64,000 nucleotides of DNA, taken from assembly GCF_000006565.2 (NCBI RefSeq), contig NC_031476.1, positions 5,331,900 through 5,395,899 on the forward strand, read 5' to 3'. The notes under the pieces were generated by a model that saw nothing but the letters and a program-made list of their open reading frames with translations, made no database searches and was not told where the DNA came from. Shown one piece after another: positions 48,857 to 59,373 of the stretch; positions within the stretch are counted from its first letter, which is position 1, and every line of letters starts with the position of its first letter. A program made the position numbers and the translations under genes. Source of the stretch: Toxoplasma gondii ME49. Taxonomy: Eukaryota; Apicomplexa; Conoidasida; Eucoccidiorida; Sarcocystidae.

Positions 48857-51800
48857 TACATATACATATACATACATATATGTATATATATGTATAGATA
48901 TGTATATATATGTATATATATGTATATGTATAAATGCATATGTAGACAGAGATCTTGTTATCTTTGTAACAGCGTCTGCACATGCACGTCGACTGGCGGA
49001 AGAATTACATATACACATATCAATATATATATATATATATATATATAGCCGTATGGAGGTGGAGGACGTTTCATGTTTGTGTGTATAAAAAAGAGCTGCA
49101 ATAAAGGAGGTTCTACTGCACTCGGAAACGATCAGAGACGCGGGAACAGTGGCGCCCAAGACACACTTCGGAAGCGGCAATGTCTTCCAAGAAAAACTCG
49201 CATTTTCCATATTTCCTGGCTCACCTGGAGATGCTGAATGCCAGCGAGCAGGTGGAAGACATCGGGAACTTGGAGCAGGCCAAAGCGGGAGGAAAGCGAC
49301 GCAAACGCCTTCTGCATGGCGAGGCCGCTCAGCACCTGGCGACCGAAAATCAAAAAATGAGAAAATACAAAAATAGAAAAACGGAGCAGAAGAGAAGTGC
49401 CACAGCGACGCTATTGAAGTGGAACAGGCTGTGCGTAGACAAGGAGAGTTTTGAGGTTTTTAGGAAAGTTGACAGTTCAAATCGAATTTCGAGTCGCCAT
49501 GAATTACGTGATTGAACCTTCTCCGGCTGGAACTTCAGCACAGAATAGTGACACTATTGAAAATGATTTTTGAACAAAATATGCAGGGATGAACGCGTTT
49601 AGATCCTCACTTGTGTTCTTCATCAGCATCTTCTTGGTTCGTCGGCCACTGATCAGCGTCGTTGTGTCGACTACATTCTTTCACCGTCTCCCCTCTCTAC
49701 TTGGTTTTCTTTCTTCTTTTCTCGACTCGCGTTTGTCTTTTTGAACTGTTCGGTCTTCCTACCAGATGTCGAGAATCGAAGGACTCCCGGAAGAAGCGAC
49801 AGGCCGCACTGACGGAGAGCTTCGACCAGTTAATTTTCCTGAGCAACACCGGAAAATCACTCTCGAAAATGAAGCGAAACACAGACTCCCGACCTCTGTC
49901 AGTGTCTCCTGCTCTACAGTGTGGCGCCCGTCTTCTTCTGGAATTCTTCTTCATTTTTATTCTTGCGTTTGGATCTTCCCCTTCTGCTCTTTCGTTCGCT
50001 TTTTTTCCTCCCGCGTCTGCGCCGTTGTGGCCTCCGTCTCCTCTCTCTTCTTCGTATATTCTGTCGGCTGCTCCCGCTCTTCCTCTCTCCCATTTCGCTG
50101 CATCTTCTCCTTCTCGGTCCTTCATCTATGTGCCTTCTTCGTCTCGTTCTTCTTCTCCGTCTTCCCTTCTCCCCTTCCCGTTCGCTTCTGCTCTGGCTCT
50201 CTCCTGTTCTCGTCTCCGACCAGTTCCTCGCACTGTCCTCACCAGAGCAGCTTCTCGATCACGTCGAGCTGGTTGAGCAATACGACGGCGCCGACCTGGT
50301 CGACAACCTCCCACTGTGCGACGCCTGCAGGCGAAGAAATTTCTTCTCGCGGCTTCCCGAATTTCCACCCTCGACTTATCGGCGCGTGCCTCGGAACCGC
50401 AGAGACCGAGCCGGCGTTCTGCGAGGAAGCTGAAGACGCTTGAAAAGAAGGAGACAACGCAGCAGACGCCGAAGCAGAAGACGCATGAAGCGGGGCAGCA
50501 GGAGATGAATGTGACGAAGAAGAAGGAGAAGAAGAGGAAACATGGAGAGGCGAAGGAGATGGAAGAAGAGGCAGACGGACGTTTGCTGCATGCAAAGCAG
50601 CGGCGAGGCGAATGGGGAGCTGGGGAACGAAGCGGAGAGTTTGAGGAGTGAGAGAGAGGACGGTATGCTGCAGCCAGAGAGCCAGCTCTGGGCGAACGGC
50701 CGGCGAGGTTGCAGGTGCAGAAGGCACCCGAGGAAACGCCTGGGGCTGGTGCCGCATCGAGCGTTGCGAGGGTGAAGTAACAGACGAAAGAGAAGAAAGC
50801 GAAGAAGAAAGCGAAGAAGGAAGCGAAGAAGGAAGCGAAGACGGAAGAGAAGATGAAGGCGCAGAAAGGGAAGAAGGAGCAGACGGCGAAGGGGAAAGGA
50901 GAAGGAGAGACGCTTCCGTGAAGTGGAGCACGAGAAGCGAAGTCAGGTCCCGATCTGCTCCAGGACGCTGAGGGTGATAGGCTGCAAGGAGGAGAGGCAG
51001 AGCCTCGCGAAGATCAATTTTCAGATTCCCACCGATATCCACTTGTCTTAGCGTCTCTTGGCCGTTTTGGCCCACCGCCGGGGATTCTTTGGCCGGGCGC
51101 ACGCCGTCTGCGCTCGCCTCGGCAGAAGCTGCGGAGACGCCTTGCGGCTTATATTCGGAGCTGGGCAGCTGCGCCAAACCGACATGGGGCACCAGTGAGA
51201 GCAGGAGCAGGAGATCCAGAGACGCAGGCGCGGCGGCCCTGAGCAAGCCGTCGACGTGCGTTTCGTTTATCTTGAACTGTGCGAGGTAGCTCGAGTAAAG
51301 GTCCTCAGAGGGAAGCCGAGGGACTGCCTGCGGACTCTGGTTGGAGACGGCAGAAGCGAGAGGAGACGCCACGGAAGACGAGACGGAAGAAGAGACAGAA
51401 GGAGCTGAATGGACGGGGAAGACAAGGCGACAAGATCTGAGGGAAGGAGACACGAGGACGTGAGGCCAAATGTCGGGCAGCGCATGCAGAGAAAGAAGCA
51501 AATTTGTCAAGAATCTCGGATCTGTCGAGGTCTCGAGAAGCGGCAGTACTGTCCGGAGTTGGGCCTCCTGGGAAGCGCCGAACGCGAAGAACGAGGGTCG
51601 CGCCTCGCAGACAGAGACAGAAGAGACAGTCTCCAGGTCCGAGACAGAGGGTGAAGAAGAGGCGACAGAAGATGGAGGCGGCGGACAGGAAGAAGCCGAG
51701 GGAGGTGAAGCTGAGGAGGGAGAAGAGAAAGGAGACGCTTCTGGGGATGGCTCTGAAGGAGGCGCGCGACGCGAAGAGGGATGGCCGCTCTCACTGAGGA

Positions 51801-52458
51801 ACTTTTCCGGAAAAAGAGGTGACGAAGCTGCATGCGCTGTCGAGAAGGAACATGCAGAAATCCGGGAGCAAGAGACCCCAGAAGGGCAGGCGCTTTCTTC
51901 TCTTCCTAGCGAGAGCGATGGAGGGTGCGTGTCTGCAGAGCAAAAGGCGCCTGAGCAGATGAAGGACGGATGCACTCGAGGAGACGCAAGAGCCTTCCGG
52001 AGAAAGCGCCGGAGAAAAGCAGACATCTGCCTTCCTCGCTCCCAGTCGGAGTGAGAAGGAGGCCTCTGCGGCAGAGTGTCTCCTTTCTTCAGAGACAGAG
52101 CCCTCTGCCGGGGGACGCCTGCAGAGACACGCGAAACGGCCCGCGAAAAAACGCACCCTGTCTGTGGAGAGACAAAGTCGGCAGCGCGGCGCGAACCACA
52201 AAGAAGATGAGACACAGCCGCGCCGGAGGACGGACGCGTAAGAGAACAAGGTAGGCGCGCAGAAGAAGTCGAAGAAGAGACAGACAAGAACAGAGAAGAC
52301 GAGGAAGAGTCGGACATCTGAAGATCAGATCTGGAAGACACAGGAGAAGACGAGGCAGAAGAGGGAGAGGAAGAGGAAGAAGGAGACGAGACGGAGGATC
52401 GCGAGGAGACCCTCAGGCCTCGCATCCCCTGACGGCGCCAGAGGGGCGAGAAGGCCAT
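37931..52458 (-). CDS. Very long many-exon gene ending in a RAP domain (organelle RNA-binding type)
   Basis: RAP-domain proteins are putative RNA-binding proteins, many of them mitochondrial or plastid in apicomplexans. The start is the ATG at 52458 (AAGATGGCC). Exon 1, 52458-50243, encodes about 739 residues with Ser/Pro tracts between helical pieces such as [19 protein letters not shown]. Further exons with good splice sites: 49859-49763, 49335-49225, about 48712-48461, 47167-47058, 46625-46266, 45665-45547, 45199-45127, 44526-44444, 43853-43005, 42113-41996, 41636-41560, 41248-40900, 39552-39369, about 38860-38654, about 38330-37931. One more exon near 47710-47790 is uncertain. These encode Leu-rich helical repeats ([23 protein letters not shown]-type helices; [18 protein letters not shown]). 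The last exon reads [20 protein letters not shown], matching the basic helix and G-W-x-V core of a RAP domain. Exons 1-3 close in phase; the exon 3-4 junction and the final coding exon are not resolved. Organelle targeting is inferred from family, not seen as a clear leader. Confidence 0.7.
39897..39983. repeat. (TA)n microsatellite in RAP intron
   Basis: Two TA tracts separated by AACCACATACATATAGC, between the exon at 39369-39552 and the one at 40900-41248. Confidence 0.8.
40482..40662. repeat. (TA)n plus (TAGA)n microsatellites in RAP intron
   Basis: Three TA tracts (about 40482-40516, 40553-40572, 40615-40637) followed by about five TAGA units (40637-40660). Confidence 0.85.
41813..41952. 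repeat. Duplicated (TA)n microsatellite block in RAP intron
   Basis: A block of about 58 bp (TA run followed by AATATATATAGATATATGTATAAGTAA) is present twice in tandem at about 41824-41930. The copies differ mainly in TA number, so a compound unit duplicated rather than the TA tract simply growing. Confidence 0.8.
43879..43986. repeat. 17-bp tandem minisatellite in RAP intron
   Basis: Six copies of a 17-bp unit (AGAAGAATGCGAAGCAG) with C/A variants at one position (GCAG or GAAG). It lies in the intron just upstream, on the minus strand, of the exon beginning at 43853. The unit is purine-only apart from TGC/C, so the minus strand, which is transcribed as sense, is pyrimidine-rich just before a 3' splice site. 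Confidence 0.9.
44863..45030. repeat. TA/CA microsatellites in RAP intron
   Basis: A TA run at about 44868-44892, mixed ACACAT sequence, and a second CA-then-TA run at 44994-45024, between exons 44444-44526 and 45127-45199. Confidence 0.75.
46870..46955. repeat. TACA/TA microsatellite in RAP intron
   Basis: ATACAT units grading into a TA run, just downstream on the + strand of the exon at 46266-46625. Confidence 0.8.
47985..48145. repeat. TA microsatellite cluster in RAP intron
   Basis: TA tracts at about 47990-48014 and 48090-48140, with ACAC and TATC units between them. Confidence 0.8.
48370..48450. repeat. TA microsatellite adjoining a RAP exon
   Basis: TA tracts broken by TGATATATACATA repeats. 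The tract ends about 10 bases from the exon donor at 48461 (minus strand), so the exon abuts repeat DNA directly. Confidence 0.85.
48815..49048. repeat. TA/TATG microsatellites in RAP intron
   Basis: TA tract and ATACAT/ATGTAT units at about 48815-48935, and a separate TA tract at 49022-49047, between exons near 48712 and 49225. Confidence 0.85.
50783..50880 (-). repeat. 12-bp coding repeat giving Ser/Leu/Pro run
   Basis: GAAGAAGGAAGC-type units on the + strand encode [14 protein letters not shown] repeats on the minus strand inside exon 1 of the RAP gene. Low-complexity insert, probably a disordered loop. Confidence 0.75.
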
Positions 52459-55400
52459 CTTGGATGCGTGGACGCATGCAGGTTCTTCGTTTGTTCGAGA
52501 AGAAAAGCCTTCGCCGCGAGCCAACAAGGACCCGAAGGAGGCTGCAAGACGAAAGCCTCTCTCTTTCAAGCTGGCAAAGAAAGATGAACAAAACGCTAGA
52601 GTCGCAAGTGGACATGCATAGTTATGAAGGAAACATGCATCCACGCATGCATGCCAAGTGTATAGGCAGAATCAAACGTATGTGTGCATTTACCGGCTGT
52701 CCACGGACGGACGTGATTGCGCAGAGATACTTGCGTGCATGCGTCTACACCGCGCCGCAGAGATCTGCGTTTGAATCAGTCCTTGCGCGCATCTCTGCGC
52801 AGGAGGAGAGGAGAAAGAAGGAAAGAGGAAGCAGACAACAGAGACATCCAGAGACAATTTGGAGAGTTTTCTGCACCAGACACCTCGACAGCCGCGCGGA
52901 GAAGCAGTCTCGAGGACAGGCCTAGGAGAGAGAAGCGCAGTTCGGAGACGTACGAGTGGAGAGGAGCTGTCTGTGGTGAGGGGGTCCGGCGGCTTCGAGC
53001 AAGAGGAACATGAGAAGCAAGAAGGAAAACGAGAAACAGAAGAAGAGAGACAAGATGGCGGGAAAACTCCCACAACGAACGCCAGAGGTCAAGGCGCGGA
53101 GACAGCGCAACTCCACTCTCCAGTCCGACGCGACGGAGGGGGCGCGGATCGATGAAGACACAGACCCACAGGCGGCAGACACGGAAGAAAGCATAGCAAA
53201 CACAGGGTGGAAAAACAGAGAGACGGCCAGGAGCGCGAAGCGATGAGGTTGGACGGGGACGACGCAGCAAGTTGTTCAGAAAGATCTCGTTTTCGTACCG
53301 AGTAACGCATGTTCGGCCGTGCATGCAGTTCGCGTGCTCGCGAGGTAAAAATCACAGGGTCAACTTTTCTCCGGGGCTGCAGGAAGGCGAGTTTGTACAC
53401 AACAGAAGTCCTGGAGGCCGTCCTCTTTCCACTCGCTTGGCTCCTGTCCGGTATATGCCTTTGCTTTCCGAGCCGTTCTCGACAAGAAGCGAATCCCCGC
53501 CGCAATAAAAAGTGACAGCGTCAGGTGGACGTACACCCGCCACAGGGGGTGAGAGAGGTCTGTCGCCGAGCACAAAAACTTTCGACAAGACAGTCAGGGA
53601 TTGGCTTTCTCGAGGAAATGGGCGACGAAGCGCTCTTCTCTGGAGACAACGCAGACTAGAGGAGTAGGATGGCTTCTCCGTTCTCCTGAAAGCCATCCTC
53701 GTCCTTCGCAGATTTTACGGATTCACTCAGGTCGCTCTCGATGTCGATCCATCATGCACAGTAGTACCACAAGGAGCACCCGACAGCTCCACGGAAGACT
53801 TCAGTCTGTGTTTCTAACTCTTGCCTTTTTTGTGGAGTTTGCTCTCCCGCTGTTTCTGCATGTTTTCTCTCAGGACTCCTGTCGCTCTTCGCTGCTCCTC
53901 CCTTCCGGGTCTGTGCTGGTCTGTCGCCACTTTGCTTGTTTCTTTGTCCAGTCTCTTGATCTCTGCTCTCTCCCATATGTTCCTTTCCTCTTGGAATCTG
54001 CAGCTTCTCCGTTCACACAAAACTTCCCTGGAAGGAGAGGCTTGACCGCGCTCCCATGCGAAGAGAGGCTTGGAGTCACTGAGATGTTTGTTCGCTGACT
54101 CGCCACGAGTTCCGGATCTTCCTTCTCTCTCTGATGTCTCTGTTTTCTGCTCTCTGTGTGCTGCTCCCCGAGTAGAGAGACAGACGAAAAAGTCACAGCA
54201 GCAACAAGAGAAGCTAGCAGCTCCTGTCGCACGAGACTAACTCTTCACTTTCCGATTCCTCGCACACCCTCCATGGAGCAAGAAAAGCACCGAAACCATT
54301 TTTAGTCGCCGCCTTCAATTCCTCGCGGGAGGGATGTGAAGTGGATGCTGCAGTGCTTTCCCTCGTGCTTCCTGTGGAAGCTGAAATGCAGCATTTCGCA
54401 TGGAGGAGAAGAAATAAAAGAGGCAATGGGAACCGCACACGCTGGACCGTTCGCCCGTCCGAAGTCCGCATGTAAAACAACAGAGAAAGAGAAAAAGTCA
54501 ACTCTTGTCGAGACTGAATTCACCAGAATGCATTTCCAAGAGTGTCGATTCTCGGCTGGCCGTATCGCCTGCCCACACAGCGTGCAAATGCAGCATCCAC
54601 CAAACCCAGCGGCTCGTTTTCAGTCCGAAAGTAGCACACAGCCTTCGCTGCTTTTCTCGACTTCACTCCTTCTCTCTCGATAACGCAAGTCTGCGAGAAA
54701 ATATAATATACACCTGTGCAATTAGAGAGCATGCTGGCACTTGAGTGGTGTTGGTTGCTTTTTATACTTTTGAGATTTTTGCATTTTTTTCTTGCTAAGT
54801 TTCCTGTTCGGCGGAGCTCGCAGCTGCACCGGCGCATCGAGGGAGGCACACGTCGGCGGTATTTTTCTGGATCTAAAGTCTGTTCTCATCTTCGTGCTGT
54901 TCGAATGAAAGGGGGGTCTCACACAGTCAAACTAGGATTTTCCACAACTCCATTCGCATAATGCCTCTTTGCGGCTCGAGGTCACTCGTCTCTCTCCGCG
55001 CCAGAGTTGCCGCTTCCTGTTTTCCGTGAAGTCTCTTCCTCGGTCTGCTCTCGCGAAAACCAGTCTCTCCCTCGGCGTCTTCGGTGCCGCCGCCGCTTTC
55101 TCCTTCTTCCATCCCACAGGCTTTGCCGCCAGCTTAAACAGCCTCTCGTCCATGCAGAAAGGAGAGGCCGACAGAGAGAGAGAGAGACAGTAGGCATGGG
55201 CAATGCAGAGAACGAGAAGGGGAGACAACAGGAAGTGAGGAGAGTGAAATAAAGAAGACTGATGGCTGCGGAGAAATGGGAGCGACCAGAGAGACGAATC
55301 GCTGCCTGTGAACGCCGCAGACAGTTGCGTGCATGTGTGCAGCCCACAAAGGCGCGGAAACCCACAGAGAAGCGACATTTCATCTCGACAAGTTGCCATG

Positions 55401-55717
55401 AAGAGAGCTGAAAGCGGCACAGGAGACGAACGACCAAAATCGAACAGAAAGAGGAAGGAGAAAAACCTGGCAACTCAATCGTGCGCGAGTCTGCCATCCC
55501 GCCTGGGTGTCTGTTCAAAAGGCGAGACGCGCGAAACTTGCAAAGACACAAATCAATCCCCCCATGCAAGAACGCGCGCAGTCTGGATGAGGAGAAACAG
55601 CTCCGCTCTATTCTTGGACTCCCGATGCCCTCTGACTTTGTGTCTCTCAACGACCAGTTGTCGATGGGCGGATATCTTGGAAACAGAGAAAACAAAAACG
55701 ACGAAGGCGAATGGCAA
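52459..55717. other. 5' region of the RAP gene and 3' flank of Dim1
   Basis: Both neighbours are on the minus strand, so this holds the Dim1 3' UTR and the RAP promoter and 5' UTR. No supported gene: frames such as 53601-54098 (+) and 53696-53352 (-) overlap each other and lack domains. Confidence 0.4.
52613..52743. promoter_or_regulatory. Cluster of GCATGC-type motifs upstream of the RAP start codon
   Basis: CATGCAT at 52613 and 52634, GCATGCATGCC at 52645 and GTGCATGCG at 52735 lie 155-285 bases upstream of the ATG at 52458. TGCATGC is a known apicomplexan promoter element bound by ApiAP2 factors; function here is inferred. The motif is common across this genome, so enrichment needs a count. 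Confidence 0.35.
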
Positions 55718-58155
55718 CTAGTAGCGATACTTCGTCGAGTAATCCTTCGGAGAAATTACCAGTCCTCGGCCTGACAGGACCCGGCACACACAAACAGGGA
55801 TGACAACCACAGAGAGTGCTCAGACGAGAAAGGAGACACTCGCTCCCCGTCTTTCGCGTAGGAAAAACAATAACTTACTCACATGCGCATAAAGATATGC
55901 AGATGAAAAGCCAGCACCTAAAGGACCCGATGCATAAGGTACAGACACAGCGGTGGACAGATGCAGCGACGCGCGTTCCCAAACAGAATTCTGACGCTGC
56001 GCAAATACGTAAGAGGACGCGTGAAAACGCCATGCGCACAAACAAGTCCATGCATACAGCTACACACATACACATACACATACATATATATATATATATA
56101 TTTTATTTAATTACTTCTATTCACGAAGATAAAGGCAAACGCCTAAGTATACTAGTAGTGAAGCGAACGCCCTTGTTTCCGCGTTTGTGCATTTCCGTTT
56201 TTTTCGCTCTTTTGCTGCTGGGTCGGATGTTGATTGTCGCCGCTTTGCCTCGTTCACTTTGTCCTTCTTTTTCGAGGATCTCGCTTCCAAGAGCGTTCTG
56301 CGCTCCTTCCCTCTCCAAGATGTCTCGCGCCTTGTCGACTTCTTCTCGTCCGTTTTTCCACCGTTCGCTCTCCTTCAGAATCCTTCGTGCCCCCTTCTGC
56401 CAAGTTGTTTCTCGCGATCCTCGTCGGCGGCGAGGACGCAGTTCCCCCGCTGCGTTTCGCGTCGGTCCACACTCACCTTTTCGGGCGCCTCTGTAGATAC
56501 ACTCGATGATGTCGATCAGCTCCTGCTTGTTGTTCAGCGCCCAGTTGATTTTGTTGTTGTTACCTGTCCCGAGGTCAATCATCATGTGTTTGTTTCTGCA
56601 ACAGGAGAGGCAGACAGCAGAGCGAACGAGTAAACGAAAGGACGCGCGACGACTGAGCCCGCCACCGAGAAGAAAGAGAGACTTGGCTAAGGCGGAGACG
56701 GGGAGAGTCCGAGATGGAGGAGAACGACTGAACGGAGCAAACGAAGAGACAAAAGGAGCGAAACGGAGGCTAACTCATGAAAAGGATGGATGGTGGTCGC
56801 CGGAAAGAGGCAAGAAAAGGATGACCTGTGGTGCGTCGAAGTTCCTTGTCGACTGCACTCTATTGCAAACTGAATGTGAATTCCTGGATGTTTCAAGCTT
56901 CACTTTCTTGTCAAGTTCGCGTCGGCTTCTCCCGAGTCACTTAAGCCTGTTCACCCCGACGAAGTCGCCGTGTCTGCATTGAAGTTGCCTTGCTCGCAAT
57001 CGACAGCTGCGGCTTTTCGAGACACCCCTTCCACTCTCGCTTCCAGTCTGCAACGCATGCAGAAGACGTTTGCTTGAATCAATGCATGCACATCCCGACA
57101 TGCATTCTCACCTGTAGAAGAACATGACGGTGACGGGGTCGTAGAGCTCATACATCGTCGTAAAATCGGGGACCTCTGTGGTGTCTACCTGCAGAACCAC
57201 AGACGCACCGAGTCCGGAGACGCACCACCAGAGTGCAGATGTTCGAGCACTGCGAAGACGGCAGCACACAGAAAGCAGTCGGAGGGGGACATCCGCGAGA
57301 ACGAACGCGGTCGGCGGGTCTCCATGCGGCCAGTTCGCCTCGGATCGAAGTTCGCGGCAAAGACGCAAGGGAGACAAAAGGGAGAGGGAGAGGGGAGAAA
57401 TGGAAGACAGAGAAAGAGAGCCAAGTGAAATTAGGGGAGGGAAGGAACGCCCGAATGAGGAGAGTAGAATGGAGGACAGTGTGGGGAAGGCAAAGACATG
57501 CGAAGAAGGACGAAACGAGGCTTGTTTGTGACGGTGCGACACCCTGCTCAGAGTTTCCTCTCAAGCAAAAAAAGCTGAGAAGCAGAAGGGCGTCGAAATA
57601 AAAAAGAAACTTACAAGATAAATGACACAAAAATTCTTCACGTCTTCAGCAACCTTGTAGAGCTGTTCGTCCATCTTCATACACTCGGGGTCGTAGTCAT
57701 GCCCGAAGCGGATGCACTGAAAAAAAATACACGTCACGAAAGGAGCACTCGCATATGTTCCGAGAGTAGGGCATCCTCATCTGAAAATGACATTTTCGCG
57801 AAAAAGGAATCGTCTCTGCTACGCGATACACTTCGAGATTCAAAGAGCGTTGACAAAGTGGATGCACATGTGTGAAAATCGAAGTCGAGACGCTCTGCAG
57901 ACCTGGTGAGAAGAGCACCAGCAAAGAAGCGCGGGAGTCAAAAAACCAACTCGATGACATCCAAATTCCACGAGCCCCGGAGAGCGGTCCTTGCGCACAC
58001 CAGTCACGTGGAAGAAGAGTGCGAATACAGGAAAACAGAAAAGCATGCCCCAACCGAAAAATCCAAAAATTAGATAAAACGTCCCCACAGATCTTGACCC
58101 AATCATATATATGTAGACCAGAGAAAACCACATCTCCATACACTCACAGATAATG

Positions 58156-58206
<51 letters not shown>

Positions 58207-59373
58207 CTTCGGAGAAATAAGCATGCGGAGAAGTACGCATGAATAGACAGCCATAACGATTATATATATATATATATATGATGGATATATATATATATAT
58301 TATAGAGAGAGAGAGAACTTGCTGGATGCATAAAAGGTGGCGAAGGCAGAGTGAGAGGGAGACCGTGCAAGCGTTGAAGTTCGCCAGACAGAAGAATGCA
58401 CTGGATCACACAACTGAGCAAATGTGGAATGGAGCATCTCCTCCAGCGAATGTGGAGCAGCGTGGCGGGAGTGAACATCGATTCTAAAGTATGCATTCAT
58501 ACGCATATATCTATATATATATATATATGTACATATATATGTATATATATATGTATATATATATATATGTATATATATATGTATATATATATATATATAT
58601 GTATATATATGTATATATATTGGCATGGAACACGAGATGCAGGAAGGTGGTCAAGATGTGAGGTCAACTTCTAGAAAGAGTCTGAAAAGCTGTAGCAGCA
58701 TGTGAAGCAAAGGCAGAAAGTGCCATCATTTGGAGAGCGTGTGATGCCGAGAGCGAGGAGAGGACGCGCTGAGAAAGACGGGAAGAATGTGAAAATCGGC
58801 ACTCACCACCAATCGCTCCTCCTCCGTCAAGATGGCCTGGTCCTGCGAGAATTCAGAATACATGCAGAGGAAGGAGACAAAAGACATGGAACCGGACCGA
58901 GAGCTGTTTCAGCGCCGTCGCCGTTCACGGCCCAGGACGCCTCCTCCACTGCATACACTTTCACACAGTCGATTGGTGGAACGACGGACGTCAAGCAATG
59001 CATGCAGACACAAGGAAGAAATGCGGGCTGGCACATGCATGTGGAGACCCAGACCCCGAGACTTGTGTACATGTGCAGCTGTTTTAGGATCCGTGCCTTG
59101 GCTGTCTCGTTTCGCTCGTGAGTTGGTGATCGCCAGACTTCTCCGGTAAAATGTTCGCTTTGTTTCGAGACGGAGAATCCTCAACAGAGAAGCAGAGAGC
59201 ACGCAGCGGCAACGCAGGCTACGAAGCGTGGAGACTGGCGGCTTCTCGAGTCTTCGTGGAGTGTTGCATCTGCGCTGGAAGAGAAGAAAGGACATTGCAT
59301 TTCCCCGCGTCTGGTTATCTGCAAGCCTCACCACCTGCCAGCCAGAGTGAAGATGCTGGAGCATGTACGACAT
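55718..59373 (-). CDS. DIM1: Dim1/TXNL4A, U5 snRNP thioredoxin-fold protein (142 aa, six exons)
   Basis: Thioredoxin-like component of the U5 snRNP and U4/U6.U5 tri-snRNP, required for pre-mRNA splicing; nuclear, with no redox CxxC. Exons on the minus strand: 59373-59332, 58842-58807, 57716-57615, 57188-57112, 56595-56477, 55770-55718. They total 429 nt, that is 142 codons plus TAG, and all phases close. The product starts [14 protein letters not shown], then [66 protein letters not shown], and ends [15 protein letters not shown]. This is near-identical in layout and length to the strongly conserved eukaryotic family, including the last residues in a separate 53-bp exon more than 700 bases away. 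Two exons are only 36 and 42 nt. The gene diverges from the thioredoxin gene. Very high confidence. Confidence 0.97.
56064..56106. repeat. (TA)n microsatellite in last Dim1 intron
   Basis: CACATACATA units leading into TA repeats, between exons 55718-55770 and 56477-56595. Confidence 0.8.
58150..58310. repeat. (CATA)n, (TA)n and GAGA microsatellites in Dim1 intron
   Basis: Five to six CATA units then TA (58157-58206), a second TA tract (58260-58279), a third TA tract (58287-58302) and a GAGAGAGA tail, all in the intron between exons 57615-57716 and 58807-58842. Confidence 0.85.
58503..58621. repeat. (TA)n/(TATG) microsatellite in Dim1 intron
   Basis: About 115 bases of TA with regular G substitutions (ATATATGTATAT), the longest such tract in this gene. 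Confidence 0.85.

Noticed and set aside
53601..54098. Plus-strand frame of 165 codons
   Set aside because: Hydrophobic run arises from CTT/TCT-rich DNA. No start context or domain, and it is antisense to the RAP and Dim1 transcription units.
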